Source of the DNA: Dyella solisilvae
Lineage (GTDB): Bacteria > Pseudomonadota > Gammaproteobacteria > Xanthomonadales > Rhodanobacteraceae
DNA: 64,000 nt
Assembly: GCF_003351225.1 (NCBI RefSeq)
Contig: NZ_QQSY01000006.1
Span: 33,504-97,503, forward strand
Direction of reading: 5' to 3'
The position numbers and the translations under genes are program-made. Shown here in pieces: positions 26,480 to 35,698 of the stretch. The notes beneath the pieces were generated by a model. The model was not told the DNA's origin and ran no database searches. It saw nothing but the letters and a program-made list of their open reading frames with translations. Each line of letters starts with the position of its first letter. The first letter of the stretch is position 1.

Positions 26480-27379
26480 ATGGACCGACTGCACGCCATG
26501 CGGGTGTTCACCCGGATCGTTGAACTGGGCAGCTTCACCCGGGCCGCCGACGACCTCAGTCTGCCCCGAGCCACGCTGACCCATACCATCAAGCGGCTGG
26601 AAGAGCACGTGGGCGCCCATCTGCTGCAGCGGACCACACGCCGCGTGCGGCCAACTCGCGACGGCGAGGTCTACTACAACCATTGCCTGCGGCTGCTGGC
26701 CGACCTTGACGCGGTGGAGGCCGATTTCCGCGAGGCCGCGGTGGTCCCCAAGGGACGCCTGCGCATCGACCTGGCTTCTTCGCTGGCGTGCCAGTTGCTG
26801 ATCCCGGCGCTGCCGGAATTCTTTGCGCGCTATCCGCAGATCGAGCTGGACATCGGCACCAGCGACCGCTTCATCGATCTGGTGCAGGAGGGCGTGGACT
26901 GCGTGCTGCGCGCGGGCGAACTGCCGGACTCGGCGATGGTGGGTCGCCGCGTCGCGCGCATGTCACAGGCCACGGTGGCCAGTGTGGATTACGTGCGGCG
27001 GCACGGCATGCCGCAAACGCTCGCCGACCTGCAACATGGCCACCGCACGGTGAACTGGGCCTCGCCCACCACGCGCCGAACCTCGCCGCTGGACTTCATG
27101 GTGGGGCGTCGGTTGCGCGAAGTGCCACTGCCCTCGAGCGTGACGGTAAGCGGCACCGAGGCCTACCTCGGTTGCTGCGAGGCTGGCCTCGGCATCGCGC
27201 AGTTCCCTCGCTATCGCATCGCGGACGCGCTGGCGCAGGGGCGACTGGTGGAATTGCTGCCGTCCATGCCGCCTCCGGCCTTGCCGGTCACCGTGCTGTA
27301 CCAGTCGCAAAAGCATCTGCCGTTGCGACTGCGGGTGTTCATCGACTGGGTGGCCGAGCTGTTGCGGGATTTGCCTTAG
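26480..27379 (+). CDS. LysR-family transcriptional regulator
   Basis: A 299-residue LTTR: winged helix-turn-helix in residues 1-60 (MRVFTRIVELGSFTRAADDLSLPRATLTHTIKRLEEHVG) and a periplasmic-binding-like effector domain from about residue 90. Wording (SFTRAADDL, LLQRTTRRVRPT) fits the group of LysR proteins next to AKR or short-chain dehydrogenase genes in Gammaproteobacteria. It is divergent from the aldo/keto reductase and likely controls it from the site at 26454-26473. The inducer is unknown. Confidence 0.92.
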   Translation: MDRLHAMRVFTRIVELGSFTRAADDLSLPRATLTHTIKRLEEHVGAHLLQRTTRRVRPTRDGEVYYNHCLRLLADLDAVEADFREAAVVPKGRLRIDLASSLACQLLIPALPEFFARYPQIELDIGTSDRFIDLVQEGVDCVLRAGELPDSAMVGRRVARMSQATVASVDYVRRHGMPQTLADLQHGHRTVNWASPTTRRTSPLDFMVGRRLREVPLPSSVTVSGTEAYLGCCEAGLGIAQFPRYRIADALAQGRLVELLPSMPPPALPVTVLYQSQKHLPLRLRVFIDWVAELLRDLP

Positions 27380-27443
27380 CGGTTGGCGTTTTGGTGCAAG
27401 GACTCGAAGAACTCCATCCCGCCTCGCGCTACTAGCTCCGGCT

Positions 27444-27624
27444 CGTCATCCCCGCTTTCGCAGGAATGACGAGTAGGAAGGTCACCGGCGGCCCCGCAAC
27501 TTACCTCACCGTCATCCCCGCGAAAGCGGGGATCCAGTGACTTTGAGGCTTCGACGGGCGAAAGGCGCTGGATGACCGGCCCGTCGGCCGTTGTAAAGCT
27601 CCTCCTGCTTTCGCAGGAATGACG
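27444..27624. repeat. Cluster of CGTCATCC-family repeats
   Basis: The 360-bp gap between the LysR and amidohydrolase genes holds a hairpin unit (27444-27471) and a longer inverted pair whose arms are 27510-27540 (CGTCATCCCCGCGAAAGC...) and about 27600-27624 (CTGCTTTCGCAGGAATGACGG). No gene is seen in the gap. Same family as 11820-11903, 14246-14332 and 63509-63540. Confidence 0.75.
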
Positions 27625-27739
27625 GATCAAGGGAAGCTCTATGGACGAGCGCACCCTATACGCGATTTGCCGTTGCGTCGTCTCCGCCAGTTCGGCATTT
27701 CGCGCACAGGTCGCGCTCTTGCAAAAGCGGGCTTCACGT

Positions 27740-29782
27740 TTACTCGGCCCAGGCCGGCCGCTTGCTGATGCCGCCTTCCGCACGCAGCGCGTTGGCGTCC
27801 ATCAGCTTGCCGTCCATCATCACCACGTCGGTATGGCGCAGGTCGCCGATCTTCACCGCGGGGTTGCCGTCGACCAGCACCAGGTCGGCCGCCTTGCCCA
27901 CCTTGATGCTGCCGGTGCGCTGGTCCGCGCCCACCAGGTGCGCCGTGGCGATGGTGGCGCTGGCGAGCGCTTCGGAATTGCTGAAGCCGGCCTGCACGTA
28001 GAGCTCCAGCTCACGCACCAGCTCCAGTCCGCTGCCGTCCGTGCCGGCCACGATCGGCACGCCTGCCTTGTGCATGGCGCCTACCAGCGCCTGCAGCTTG
28101 GCGAAGCTGGCGCGATAGTCGGCGCGCGTGAGGTCCTTCGGCACGGCGAAACCGCCCATGCGAAAGCCGCGTTCCACCGCTGGCGGCAAGCTGCCCATGA
28201 AGGGCGCATAGGCCGGCGACAGATCGCCGTTCTCTGGCACATACAGGGTTTCGGCCACCACCAGAGTGGGGTCCGAGGTGATGTGGCGCTTCGCCATGGT
28301 GGCGATCAGCGACTTCATCGGATCCTTGTCGAGGTCCACGTCCTTGGCATAGCGGCCGGGGCCCTCGAAGCGGCCCATGCCGTTGGAAGACTTCACCACG
28401 GCGTCGGGCATCGCCTCCATCATCACGAAGTAGATGTGCGTGATCTCGTCATAACCGTCGGCGATCGCCTGATCGGTGCGCATGCCGGCAGGCAGGTGGC
28501 CGTGCACATGCAGGCCGAGCTTGTGCGCTTCGGCCGCGGTCGCCTTGACCCAGTCGGGGTTGAAGCTGCCGTAGATCTTGATCGCATCGAAGCCGTCGGC
28601 CTTGGCCTTGTCCACCAGCGCGATCGCCTCTGCCTGGGAGGTCGCCACACTGGCCGCCTGCGCGGTATTCGGGCCCTTGCCGTCGATCAGCATCGAGGGA
28701 TAGACGCGGGGCCCAAGCAACTCGCCCTTGGCGCGGCGCGCGGCGCGCGACATTGTCTGTTCGTTGATGTTGCCCGGGTCGCGCACTGAGGTGATGCCCA
28801 GTGACAGCAGCATCGGACCGGCGGCGTCATCGGGCACGTGCTGGTGCGAATCCCACAGGCCCGGCACCAGCGTCTTGCCCTGGCCGTCGATGTGCTGCGC
28901 GTTGGCCGGCAGCTTGACCGCCGCCGCCGGGCCGACCTGGGTGATCACGCCATGGTCGACCACCACGGTCTGGTCGTCGACGAAACGCGAGCCATCGACG
29001 AAGGCGCGCACATGGGTGAAGGCCACGGGGCCCGCCGGCGTCTTGAGCAGCTTGGGCACGATGGCCTTCGCATGCTGGGCCAGTGCATCAGACTGGGCCT
29101 TTTCCAGCATCGGCTCGGCGGACTCATAACCCTGCGGCAGCCACGACATCTCGCTGACGAAGGCGAAGAAGTGCCCCGCGCTGTCCGCCCACACCGGCAC
29201 CGGCGTATTGCTCAGGCCGGTGATGGCATACGCGGTGACTTGCTTCTTCGCCGCGCCCTCGCCCACGGTGGCGGTGGCGAGTGGTTCGGCGCGAGCCTGT
29301 CCGCCCGGCAGCAAGGCGAGCGTGTGTCCCGGCGCGGCCAGCAGCCGCTCGAGCAGGTCGGCGTTGAGCGCCATCGGGCCACCGAAGGCCACGTACTCGG
29401 CCCCGGTCACATAAGGCGCCGAACCGGCGTCGACCGGGCTTTTCCAGCTGGCCTTGCCATCCTTCACCGAGAAGCTTTCCGCCGCATCACCGTTGGGCGT
29501 GTGGCCGCGCACCACGATGGTCTGGAAACTGCCGTCGGGATTGAACGTGGAGCGGCTGTCGACCTCAGTGACCATGCCGCGCAACAGCAGGCTGTCGCGC
29601 CCCAGGTGCGCGCCGTCGGCATCGGTCCAGCGGGACGACGTGCCGTGCTTGCCGGCACTGGAGAGTATGGTGAAGCGTTGCGCGTTCGCTGGCGGCGTGG
29701 CCAGCGACGGGGCAGCGGCGGGGGTATCGGCGAGGCAGGGCAGGGACAGGCACAGCGCGAACACGACAAGCGGGGCACGCAT
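27740..29782 (-). CDS. Amidohydrolase-family protein, exported
   Basis: A 680-residue protein with signal peptide MRAPLVVFALCLSLPCLADT. After an N-terminal domain of ~300 residues with no recognised motif comes an amidohydrolase TIM barrel: metal motif H-x-H in WDSHQHV, a His in HVHGHLPAG, and Asp in VAGTDGSG, with the composite beta-domain GKAADLVLVDGNP at the end. The wording is that of imidazolonepropionase-like or prolidase-like secreted amidohydrolases in Xanthomonadales. Substrate unknown, possibly dipeptides or cyclic amides. The start at 29782 is the only one that exposes the signal peptide. Confidence 0.88.
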   Translation of the reverse strand: MRAPLVVFALCLSLPCLADTPAAAPSLATPPANAQRFTILSSAGKHGTSSRWTDADGAHLGRDSLLLRGMVTEVDSRSTFNPDGSFQTIVVRGHTPNGDAAESFSVKDGKASWKSPVDAGSAPYVTGAEYVAFGGPMALNADLLERLLAAPGHTLALLPGGQARAEPLATATVGEGAAKKQVTAYAITGLSNTPVPVWADSAGHFFAFVSEMSWLPQGYESAEPMLEKAQSDALAQHAKAIVPKLLKTPAGPVAFTHVRAFVDGSRFVDDQTVVVDHGVITQVGPAAAVKLPANAQHIDGQGKTLVPGLWDSHQHVPDDAAGPMLLSLGITSVRDPGNINEQTMSRAARRAKGELLGPRVYPSMLIDGKGPNTAQAASVATSQAEAIALVDKAKADGFDAIKIYGSFNPDWVKATAAEAHKLGLHVHGHLPAGMRTDQAIADGYDEITHIYFVMMEAMPDAVVKSSNGMGRFEGPGRYAKDVDLDKDPMKSLIATMAKRHITSDPTLVVAETLYVPENGDLSPAYAPFMGSLPPAVERGFRMGGFAVPKDLTRADYRASFAKLQALVGAMHKAGVPIVAGTDGSGLELVRELELYVQAGFSNSEALASATIATAHLVGADQRTGSIKVGKAADLVLVDGNPAVKIGDLRHTDVVMMDGKLMDANALRAEGGISKRPAWAE

Positions 29783-29956
29783 GGTTGAGCCTCCGTAGGG
29801 TCCGGGCAGCAGTATCACCGGGACGCCCCGTCGGTAGTAGTGCATGGATGGGGTGACGAACGGGCCAGGCATGCTGGCGCCATGCATGGCGTTGACGCGG
29901 GCGCAACGCCCCGACACGGCAGACTCTGCCTCCATCCTTGGCCAGGACGCGCCGGC

Positions 29957-31084
29957 ATGGCATCCACACAGCCTTCGGTATTGATCGTCGGCGCCGGGCC
30001 GACGGGACTCGCGGCGGCGCTGTTCCTGACGCTTCGTGGCGTGGCGGTGCGCATCATCGACCAGGCCGCCCAACCGACTTCTCATTCAAAGGCGCTGGCG
30101 GTCAATGGCCGCACCATCGAGGTGCTGCGCGATACCGGCGTGGGCGAGCGCATCCTTGCCGAAGGCTGGGCGGTGCAGGGGGCGAGCCTGCACGAGCATG
30201 ACCGCGTGGTGCTGGCGCTGGACCTGCCCACCGTGATGGGCGCGCAGCATCCGATGACGGTGCTGCCGCAGGCGCGCACCGAGGCCTTGCTGGCCGAGGC
30301 GCTGCTGGCGCGCGGTGTCACGGTCGAACGCGGTGTGAGCCTGAAGACACTGACCCAGGATGCGGCGCGCGTGAGCGCCATCCTGCAGCATCCAGGCAGC
30401 CGGCAGGAACAGGTATCGGTCCCCTTGTTGTTTGGCGCCGACGGCGCGCGCAGCACCACGCGCGAGGCGCTGCGGCTGGCCTTCGTCGGCAGCTCCCTGC
30501 CCGAGGCCTGGTGCCTGTGGGACCTGCAGATGCAGACTCCGCTCGATCCGCTTCGCGCACACGTCCTGTTCGAGCCCGACGGTTTCCTGTTCGCGTTGCG
30601 TCTGGCCGGCGACCAGTGGCGCGTGATCGGCAACGGCGCCGAGCCGCTGGCGGCCCTGCGCCGCACCAGCAAGGTGGGCAACGTCAGCTGGCAGTCGCAG
30701 TTCCATATCGGGCATCGGGTCGCCGCCAAGGCGGGTGTGGAACGGGTGGCGCTGGGCGGCGATGCGGCGCACATCCACTCGCCCATCGGCGCGCGCGGCA
30801 TGAACCTGGGCATCGAGGATGCCTATGTGTATGCCGAGTGCGCCGCCGATGCGCTGGCCGGCAAGCCCGAGCGCCTGCGCGACTACGCCGTGCTGCGCCA
30901 CGCCGTGCACAAGGACGTGGTCCGCCGCATCGGCCTGATCACCCGCCTGGTGCACGGTCGCCCACCCTGGCTGCGCTGGGTGCGCGATGAAATGGTGCCG
31001 GTCGCAGGTCACCTGGCGTTCGCGCAGGCGCTGATGCTGCGCACCGTCGGCGGCATCGATCATCCCCTGGAAACGCATCGCTGA
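29957..31084 (+). CDS. FAD-dependent aromatic monooxygenase-like protein
   Basis: A 375-residue flavoprotein of the PHBH/UbiH group. The dinucleotide-binding motif GAGPTGLAAA is at the N-terminus (residues ~11-20), and the second FAD motif GGDAAHIHSPIGARGMNLGIEDA appears near residue 270. Short arms without the extra C-terminal thioredoxin-like domain distinguish it from full phenol hydroxylases (PheA/TfdB type). It would hydroxylate an aromatic or polyketide-like substrate with NAD(P)H and O2. The ATG at 29957 is chosen because the Rossmann fold starts immediately after. Divergent from the amidohydrolase; no pathway genes nearby. Confidence 0.88.
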   Translation: MASTQPSVLIVGAGPTGLAAALFLTLRGVAVRIIDQAAQPTSHSKALAVNGRTIEVLRDTGVGERILAEGWAVQGASLHEHDRVVLALDLPTVMGAQHPMTVLPQARTEALLAEALLARGVTVERGVSLKTLTQDAARVSAILQHPGSRQEQVSVPLLFGADGARSTTREALRLAFVGSSLPEAWCLWDLQMQTPLDPLRAHVLFEPDGFLFALRLAGDQWRVIGNGAEPLAALRRTSKVGNVSWQSQFHIGHRVAAKAGVERVALGGDAAHIHSPIGARGMNLGIEDAYVYAECAADALAGKPERLRDYAVLRHAVHKDVVRRIGLITRLVHGRPPWLRWVRDEMVPVAGHLAFAQALMLRTVGGIDHPLETHR

Positions 31085-31239
31085 GGCCGTTCGGCCGTAG
31101 GCCTCAAGTCAGCAAGCGCTCGGCCGATAGCGGGATAACGCGCGCAGTCCGTCCGTGATCGGGCTGTGTCGACGCGACGTGCGCGCGGATCAGCGCCGCC
31201 GGCGCCGCAGACCTTGTCCGATGGGAATCCATTACCTGC

Positions 31240-31608
31240 ATGACCGCTCGCACGCCATCTTCCAAAGGCAATCCGGTGGACTGGAGCGATCCACGCCTGC
31301 AGGCCTTGTTGCGCAAATCCGAGCATTGGAAGCTGGACAACCGCGGCGCCTATGCACTCAAGGACGTGCAGGTTCACCTCGGCTGGGGCGCCTCAAGCGG
31401 TCGCCCGGCCACGCTGGTATGGGAGCGCGACCAGGTGATGATGCTCGAGACGCGCTTTGCGATCCCGCTCGGCGAACAAGTGCGTGTGGATGAGCCGCGC
31501 GGCGAGGCCATGCGCAGCGTATGGGGCATCGTCGCCGAGGGCCGGGAGGGCTTCCGCGCCGAGGATCGCGAGAACGGCGTGCATCTGCACTGGTTGCATC
31601 TGCGCTGA
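31240..31608 (+). CDS. Hypothetical protein
   Basis: A 122-residue protein with no signal peptide or membrane segment. The middle (LKDVQVHLGWGASSGRPATLVWERDQVMMLETRFAIPLGEQVRVD) alternates hydrophobic and charged residues as in a small beta-barrel, loosely reminiscent of PilZ-like folds, but no diagnostic RxxxR is present. Codon use matches neighbouring genes. Function unknown. Confidence 0.6.
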   Translation: MTARTPSSKGNPVDWSDPRLQALLRKSEHWKLDNRGAYALKDVQVHLGWGASSGRPATLVWERDQVMMLETRFAIPLGEQVRVDEPRGEAMRSVWGIVAEGREGFRAEDRENGVHLHWLHLR

Positions 31609-31653
31609 CTGTTGCACGAGGGCGCCGCGTGCGCGACCGCGTCAGAACCGGCC

Positions 31654-32406
31654 TCACTCCATCCGTGCAAATCCCTTGCGCGGCGGCTGGCCACCGAGCG
31701 ACCAGCTCGTCAGTGGCGCGCCGTGGGCCTGCAGCACTTCGCGCTGTTCGGCCAGCGGTACGCGCAACATGACGTCCTCCAGCCGGGCCAGCGCCTGGAA
31801 CGCCGGCAGCGACTGCACCCGCTCGACCAGGTTCGCCATGCGCGGCCAACGCGCCGCATCGATGGCGTAGCGCACGAACGAGGCCGTGCGGAAGTAGCAG
31901 GCGATGCTGATGTCGGCGATCGACAGCGCGCCGAACGCAAAGCCATCATCCGGCAGCTGGCGCTCCAGATAATCGAGGGCGGCGGGAATCTCGACGGCCA
32001 GAGCGTGGTTCATCATCGCTTCGTCCGTTTCTTCGCCGAAGAAGCGGCGACGCAGGACCTTCTGGTAGAACAGCTTCCACACCAGCACGCTGGCCAGGTG
32101 CGTGTCGCAGTACTCCTCCAGCCAGCGCGCCTTCGCGCGCTGCGCCGCGTCGGTGGGATACAGCGACGGGGCCGGAAAGCAGTCCTCCAGGTACTGGCAG
32201 ATCACCGAGGAATCATTGAGCACCAACTCCCCGTCGATCAGCACCGGGATGCGCCGCAACGGGCTCAGCTCGCCGAAGCGCTCATTGCCGACGAACGGCG
32301 CGATCGGGTCGATCTGGTAGGCCTGGCCCTTGAGTTCCAGGCACACCAGCACCTTGCGGACGTACGGTGAGATGTAGTTGCCGATGACGGTGAAACGCGG
32401 TGACAT
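31654..32406 (-). CDS. Glutathione S-transferase family protein
   Basis: A 250-residue GST. The N-terminal thioredoxin-like domain runs from SPRFTVIGNYISPYVRKVLVCLELKG, with the cis-proline in RRIPVLIDG and the glutathione-anchoring NDSSVICQYLED. The C-terminal all-helical domain contains LSIADISIACYF with the structural N-cap Asp. An ATG at 32406 has GGAGG 8 bp upstream. A second, unrelated GST is at 53164-53826. Substrate unknown. Confidence 0.9.
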   Translation of the reverse strand: MSPRFTVIGNYISPYVRKVLVCLELKGQAYQIDPIAPFVGNERFGELSPLRRIPVLIDGELVLNDSSVICQYLEDCFPAPSLYPTDAAQRAKARWLEEYCDTHLASVLVWKLFYQKVLRRRFFGEETDEAMMNHALAVEIPAALDYLERQLPDDGFAFGALSIADISIACYFRTASFVRYAIDAARWPRMANLVERVQSLPAFQALARLEDVMLRVPLAEQREVLQAHGAPLTSWSLGGQPPRKGFARME

Positions 32407-32460
32407 CACAAGCCTCCTGGCGGTCGTCGCACAGAGAGTGGTTTCGGCGCCCCGCGCGCG

Positions 32461-32883
32461 TCAAGTTGCACTGTCGGGGGCGGCCGGCAGTGGCGGCACG
32501 GTCGCCGGCGCGCCGTTGGAGTCGAGCGCCACCATGACGAAGCGGCCGGTGGTGCAGACGCGACGATCGCCGGTGAGCGGGTCTTCGGCGGTCAGCTCCA
32601 CTTCCACTGTCATCGAGCTATGGCCCACGTGCACGATGCGCGCCACCAGTTCCGCCAGCTGACCCTTGCGCACCGGTACGCGGAAGTTGACCTCTTCCGA
32701 GCGTGCGGTCACCACGGTGCGGCGTGCATGGCGCGAGGCCACGATGAAGGCGGCCTTGTCCATCCATGCCAGCGCCTGGCCGCCGAACAGTGTGCCGAGA
32801 TGGTTGGTGTGATCGGGAAACACCATCTCCAACAGGCGTGCTTCGGGCAGGTGGGTGGTGGTGTCGCTGATGGACTGATTCAT
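32461..32883 (-). CDS. Acyl-CoA thioesterase (YciA-like hotdog fold)
   Basis: A 140-residue hotdog-fold thioesterase. The catalytic block NHLGTLFGGQALAWMDKAAFIVA (residues ~28-50) contains the Asn/Asp pair of the acyl-CoA thioesterase group, followed by VNFRVPVRKGQ and VEVELTAEDPLTGDRRVC. Length and wording fit YciA/BACH-type enzymes that hydrolyse acyl-CoA. The start at 32883 gives the family length. The 325-bp region from 32884 to the S9 peptidase start holds no recognisable gene or repeat. Confidence 0.9.
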   Translation of the reverse strand: MNQSISDTTTHLPEARLLEMVFPDHTNHLGTLFGGQALAWMDKAAFIVASRHARRTVVTARSEEVNFRVPVRKGQLAELVARIVHVGHSSMTVEVELTAEDPLTGDRRVCTTGRFVMVALDSNGAPATVPPLPAAPDSAT

Positions 32884-33208
32884 GAAGTAATTGTGTGCGA
32901 GGAAGTGGGGATGGGGAGCGGGGCGCAAGCGAGGGTGACCTGCATGCGCTAAAGGGTGTTCCTTGGGGGCGGCTATTGTCGCCGAAGTCAGCGGCGTCCT
33001 GGCCATGAATGAGGCGCAAGCCGTGCATCGCTTGCGAAGGGGCTGGCTCGGACCGGCGCAGGCGTGGGCGCGCTCAAATCTGCTTTGGGATATCCGCGCC
33101 ATGGGACCAATGGCAGGGGTACGCCCGGGACGCCATGGGTAGGATGAAAGGTTGAATGCGACGCCCAATGCCGGCGTTCGCCATGTGGGCGTTGACTGGG
33201 GAGAACGC

Positions 33209-35542
33209 ATGAAGGTGAAGAAGCACGCGCCGCGCCTGGCGGGCGCGCTGGTGATGGGCGCCTTGTCGGCCACCGTGGCCGCGCAAGGTCGTACGCTGAC
33301 CGACCAGGATTACGCCAAGGCCGAGCGCTACGTCGGCTACAACGCCGCCCCGCTGGTCGACCACGCGGTGCAGAGCGTGACCTGGCTGGACGACGGCCAC
33401 TTCTGGTACCGCGACCACGATGCCAGCGGCGACCATTACCTTCGTTACGACGTCGCCACCGGCAAGGCCACGCCGGCGTTTGACCACGCCAGCCTGGCCG
33501 CCGCGCTTGCCAAGGTGCTCGGCAAGCCGGTGACGGCCAGCAAGCTCGGGATCGCCAGCTTCAGCGTGGGCGACGACGGGCGCCTGGACCTCAATCTCAA
33601 GGGCAAGCACTACCTGTGCGACGCCAAGGGCGGCGCCTGTACCGCCGGCAAGGATGACAACGCCGAGGGCGTGGGCCACGAGCCCGGCGTGTTGTCGCCG
33701 GACAAGCGCAGCGAAGCCTTCGTGCGCGACTGGAACCTGTGGGTGCGCGACGTCGCCACCGGCAAGGAAGCCCAGCTCACGCTCGACGGCGTGGAGAATT
33801 ACGGCTACGCCACCGACAACGCCGGCTGGAAGCATTCCAACCACGCCATCCTGGTGTGGTCGCCCGATTCGAAGCAGATCGCCACGTTCCAGCAGGACCA
33901 GCGCAAGACCGGCGACATGGTGATCGTGGGCACCAACGTGGGCCACCCGAAGGTGGAGACGTGGAAGTACCCGCTGGCGGGCGACAAGGACGTGACGATG
34001 ATCGAACGCGTCATCGTCGACGTGGCAGGACACAAGGTGTTGCGCCTGAAGATGGCGCCCGACCAGCACCGCTCCACGCTGTGCGACGACGTCAGCTGTG
34101 GTCGCGATGGCGGTTGGGACGACGTGCAGTGGGCGCCGGACGCCAGCTCGCTGGCCTTCGTGTCGTCCTCGCGTGACCACAAGCAGGCCTGGTTCCGCGT
34201 CGCCGATGTGCACAGCGGCGAGGTGCGCACGGTGTTCGACGAGAGCGTGCCGACCTACTACGAGAGCGGCAACGGCAAGGTCAACTGGCAGTACCTGCCC
34301 GAGAGCCACGAAGTAGTGTGGTTCAGCGAGCGCAACAACTGGGGCAACCTGTACCTGTACGACCTCGACAGCGGCAAGCTCAAGCACGCCATCACCACCG
34401 GCGAGGGCAACGTCACCGAGGTGCTCAAGCTCGATGCGAAGACGCGCACGCTGTGGTTCCGTGGCGTGGGTCGCGAGCAGGGCGTCAATCCGTATTACCA
34501 GCAGTTCTACAAGGTGAGCCTGGACGGCGGCGCGCCGACCCTGCTCGCGCCGGAACCGGCCGACCACACCATCAGCCTGTCCCCGGATGGACGTCTGTTT
34601 GCCGACGCCTGGTCCACGCCGACCACGCCGTCGGTGACGGTGCTGCGCAGCGCGGACGACGGCCACGTGGTGGGCTCCATCGCCAAGGCCGACATCTCGC
34701 GCCTGCTCGCCACCGGCTGGAAGGCGCCCGAGCCGTTCACCGTGAAAGGCCGCGACGGCAAGACCGACCTGTACGGCCTGATGTTCAAGCCGACCAACTT
34801 CGATCCCTCGAAGAAGTACCCGGTCATCGACTACATCTACCCCGGACCGCAGACCGGCTCGGTGGGTTCGCGCAGCTTCAGCGCCGCGCGCGTCGACCAC
34901 CAGGCGCTGGCCGAACTCGGTTTCATCGTGGTGGCGATCGACGGCATGGGCACGCCGTGGCGCTCCAAGGCGTTCCATGACGCGTACTACGGCAACATCG
35001 GCGACAACACCCTGCCGGATCAGGTGGCAGGACTGAAAGAACTCGGCAAGCGCTATCCGTGGATCGACATGGACCGCGTAGGCGTCTGGGGCCATTCCGG
35101 CGGCGGCAACGCCACGGCCACGGCGATGTTCCGTCATGCGGACCTGTTCAAGGTCGGCATTGCCGAGAGCGGCAACCACGACAACCGCAACTACGAGGAC
35201 GACTGGGCCGAGAAGTGGCAGGGCCTGGAGGTCACCGACAAGGATGGCAAGAGCAACTACGACGACCAGGCCAACCAGAACCACGCGGCCGGCCTGAAGG
35301 GCCATCTGCTGCTGGCCCACGGCACCATGGACGACAACGTGCCGCCGTACGAGACGCTGCTGGTGGTCGACGCGCTGATCAAGGCCAACAAGGACTTCGA
35401 CCTGCTGCTGATTCCGAACGCCCATCATGGCTACGCTTCGGCGAGCAATTACATGATGCGCAAGCGCTGGGACTACTTCGTGCGCAACCTCGCCGGCGAT
35501 ACGCCGCCGAAGGAGTACACGATGAAGCCGCCGAAGGATTGA
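33209..35542 (+). CDS. S9 family dipeptidyl peptidase IV-like protein, exported
   Basis: A 777-residue serine peptidase with a signal peptide (LAGALVMGALSATVAAQ). The N-terminal ~500 residues form a DPP4-type beta-propeller (VGYNAAPLVDHAVQSVTW, AFVRDWNLWVRDVATGKE). The alpha/beta hydrolase domain holds Ser630 in GVWGHSGGG, Asp708 in HGTMDDNVPP and His739/740 in NAHHGY; the family consensus GWSYGG is changed to GHSGGG. Such enzymes remove X-Pro or similar dipeptides in the periplasm. ATG 33209 follows GGGGAGA. It is followed by composite repeat copy B. Confidence 0.92.
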   Translation: MKVKKHAPRLAGALVMGALSATVAAQGRTLTDQDYAKAERYVGYNAAPLVDHAVQSVTWLDDGHFWYRDHDASGDHYLRYDVATGKATPAFDHASLAAALAKVLGKPVTASKLGIASFSVGDDGRLDLNLKGKHYLCDAKGGACTAGKDDNAEGVGHEPGVLSPDKRSEAFVRDWNLWVRDVATGKEAQLTLDGVENYGYATDNAGWKHSNHAILVWSPDSKQIATFQQDQRKTGDMVIVGTNVGHPKVETWKYPLAGDKDVTMIERVIVDVAGHKVLRLKMAPDQHRSTLCDDVSCGRDGGWDDVQWAPDASSLAFVSSSRDHKQAWFRVADVHSGEVRTVFDESVPTYYESGNGKVNWQYLPESHEVVWFSERNNWGNLYLYDLDSGKLKHAITTGEGNVTEVLKLDAKTRTLWFRGVGREQGVNPYYQQFYKVSLDGGAPTLLAPEPADHTISLSPDGRLFADAWSTPTTPSVTVLRSADDGHVVGSIAKADISRLLATGWKAPEPFTVKGRDGKTDLYGLMFKPTNFDPSKKYPVIDYIYPGPQTGSVGSRSFSAARVDHQALAELGFIVVAIDGMGTPWRSKAFHDAYYGNIGDNTLPDQVAGLKELGKRYPWIDMDRVGVWGHSGGGNATATAMFRHADLFKVGIAESGNHDNRNYEDDWAEKWQGLEVTDKDGKSNYDDQANQNHAAGLKGHLLLAHGTMDDNVPPYETLLVVDALIKANKDFDLLLIPNAHHGYASASNYMMRKRWDYFVRNLAGDTPPKEYTMKPPKD

Positions 35543-35556
35543 TCACCGCACTTCTT

Positions 35557-35690
35557 CCTCTCCCCGCCGGGGAGAGGATCGAGGTGAGGGGCGGGTGCTT
35601 GCGACGGAGCCATTTAGAGCGAGCTTCAGGTGTGCCCGTCGCAAGATTGCCCCCTCACCCCCAACCCTCTCCCCGCAGGGGAGAGGGAGC
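35557..35690. repeat. Composite hairpin repeat, copy B (134 bp)
   Basis: Same length and layout as copy A: hairpins at 35557-35577 and 35665-35687 flank a core with GGTGAGGGGCGGGTGCTTG and a CCCCCTCACCCCCAACC block. The core is clearly related to copy A but diverged in its middle. It fills the gap between two convergent genes. Confidence 0.75.
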
Positions 35691-35698
35691 TGATGCGA

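Noticed and set aside
27444..27624. CRISPR-like array
   Set aside because: Repeat units are few, inverted rather than direct, and unevenly spaced; no cas gene is in the window.
33074..35428. 784-codon open frame antisense to the S9 peptidase
   Set aside because: No recognisable domain and typical shadow composition; the opposite strand carries a complete catalytic triad.
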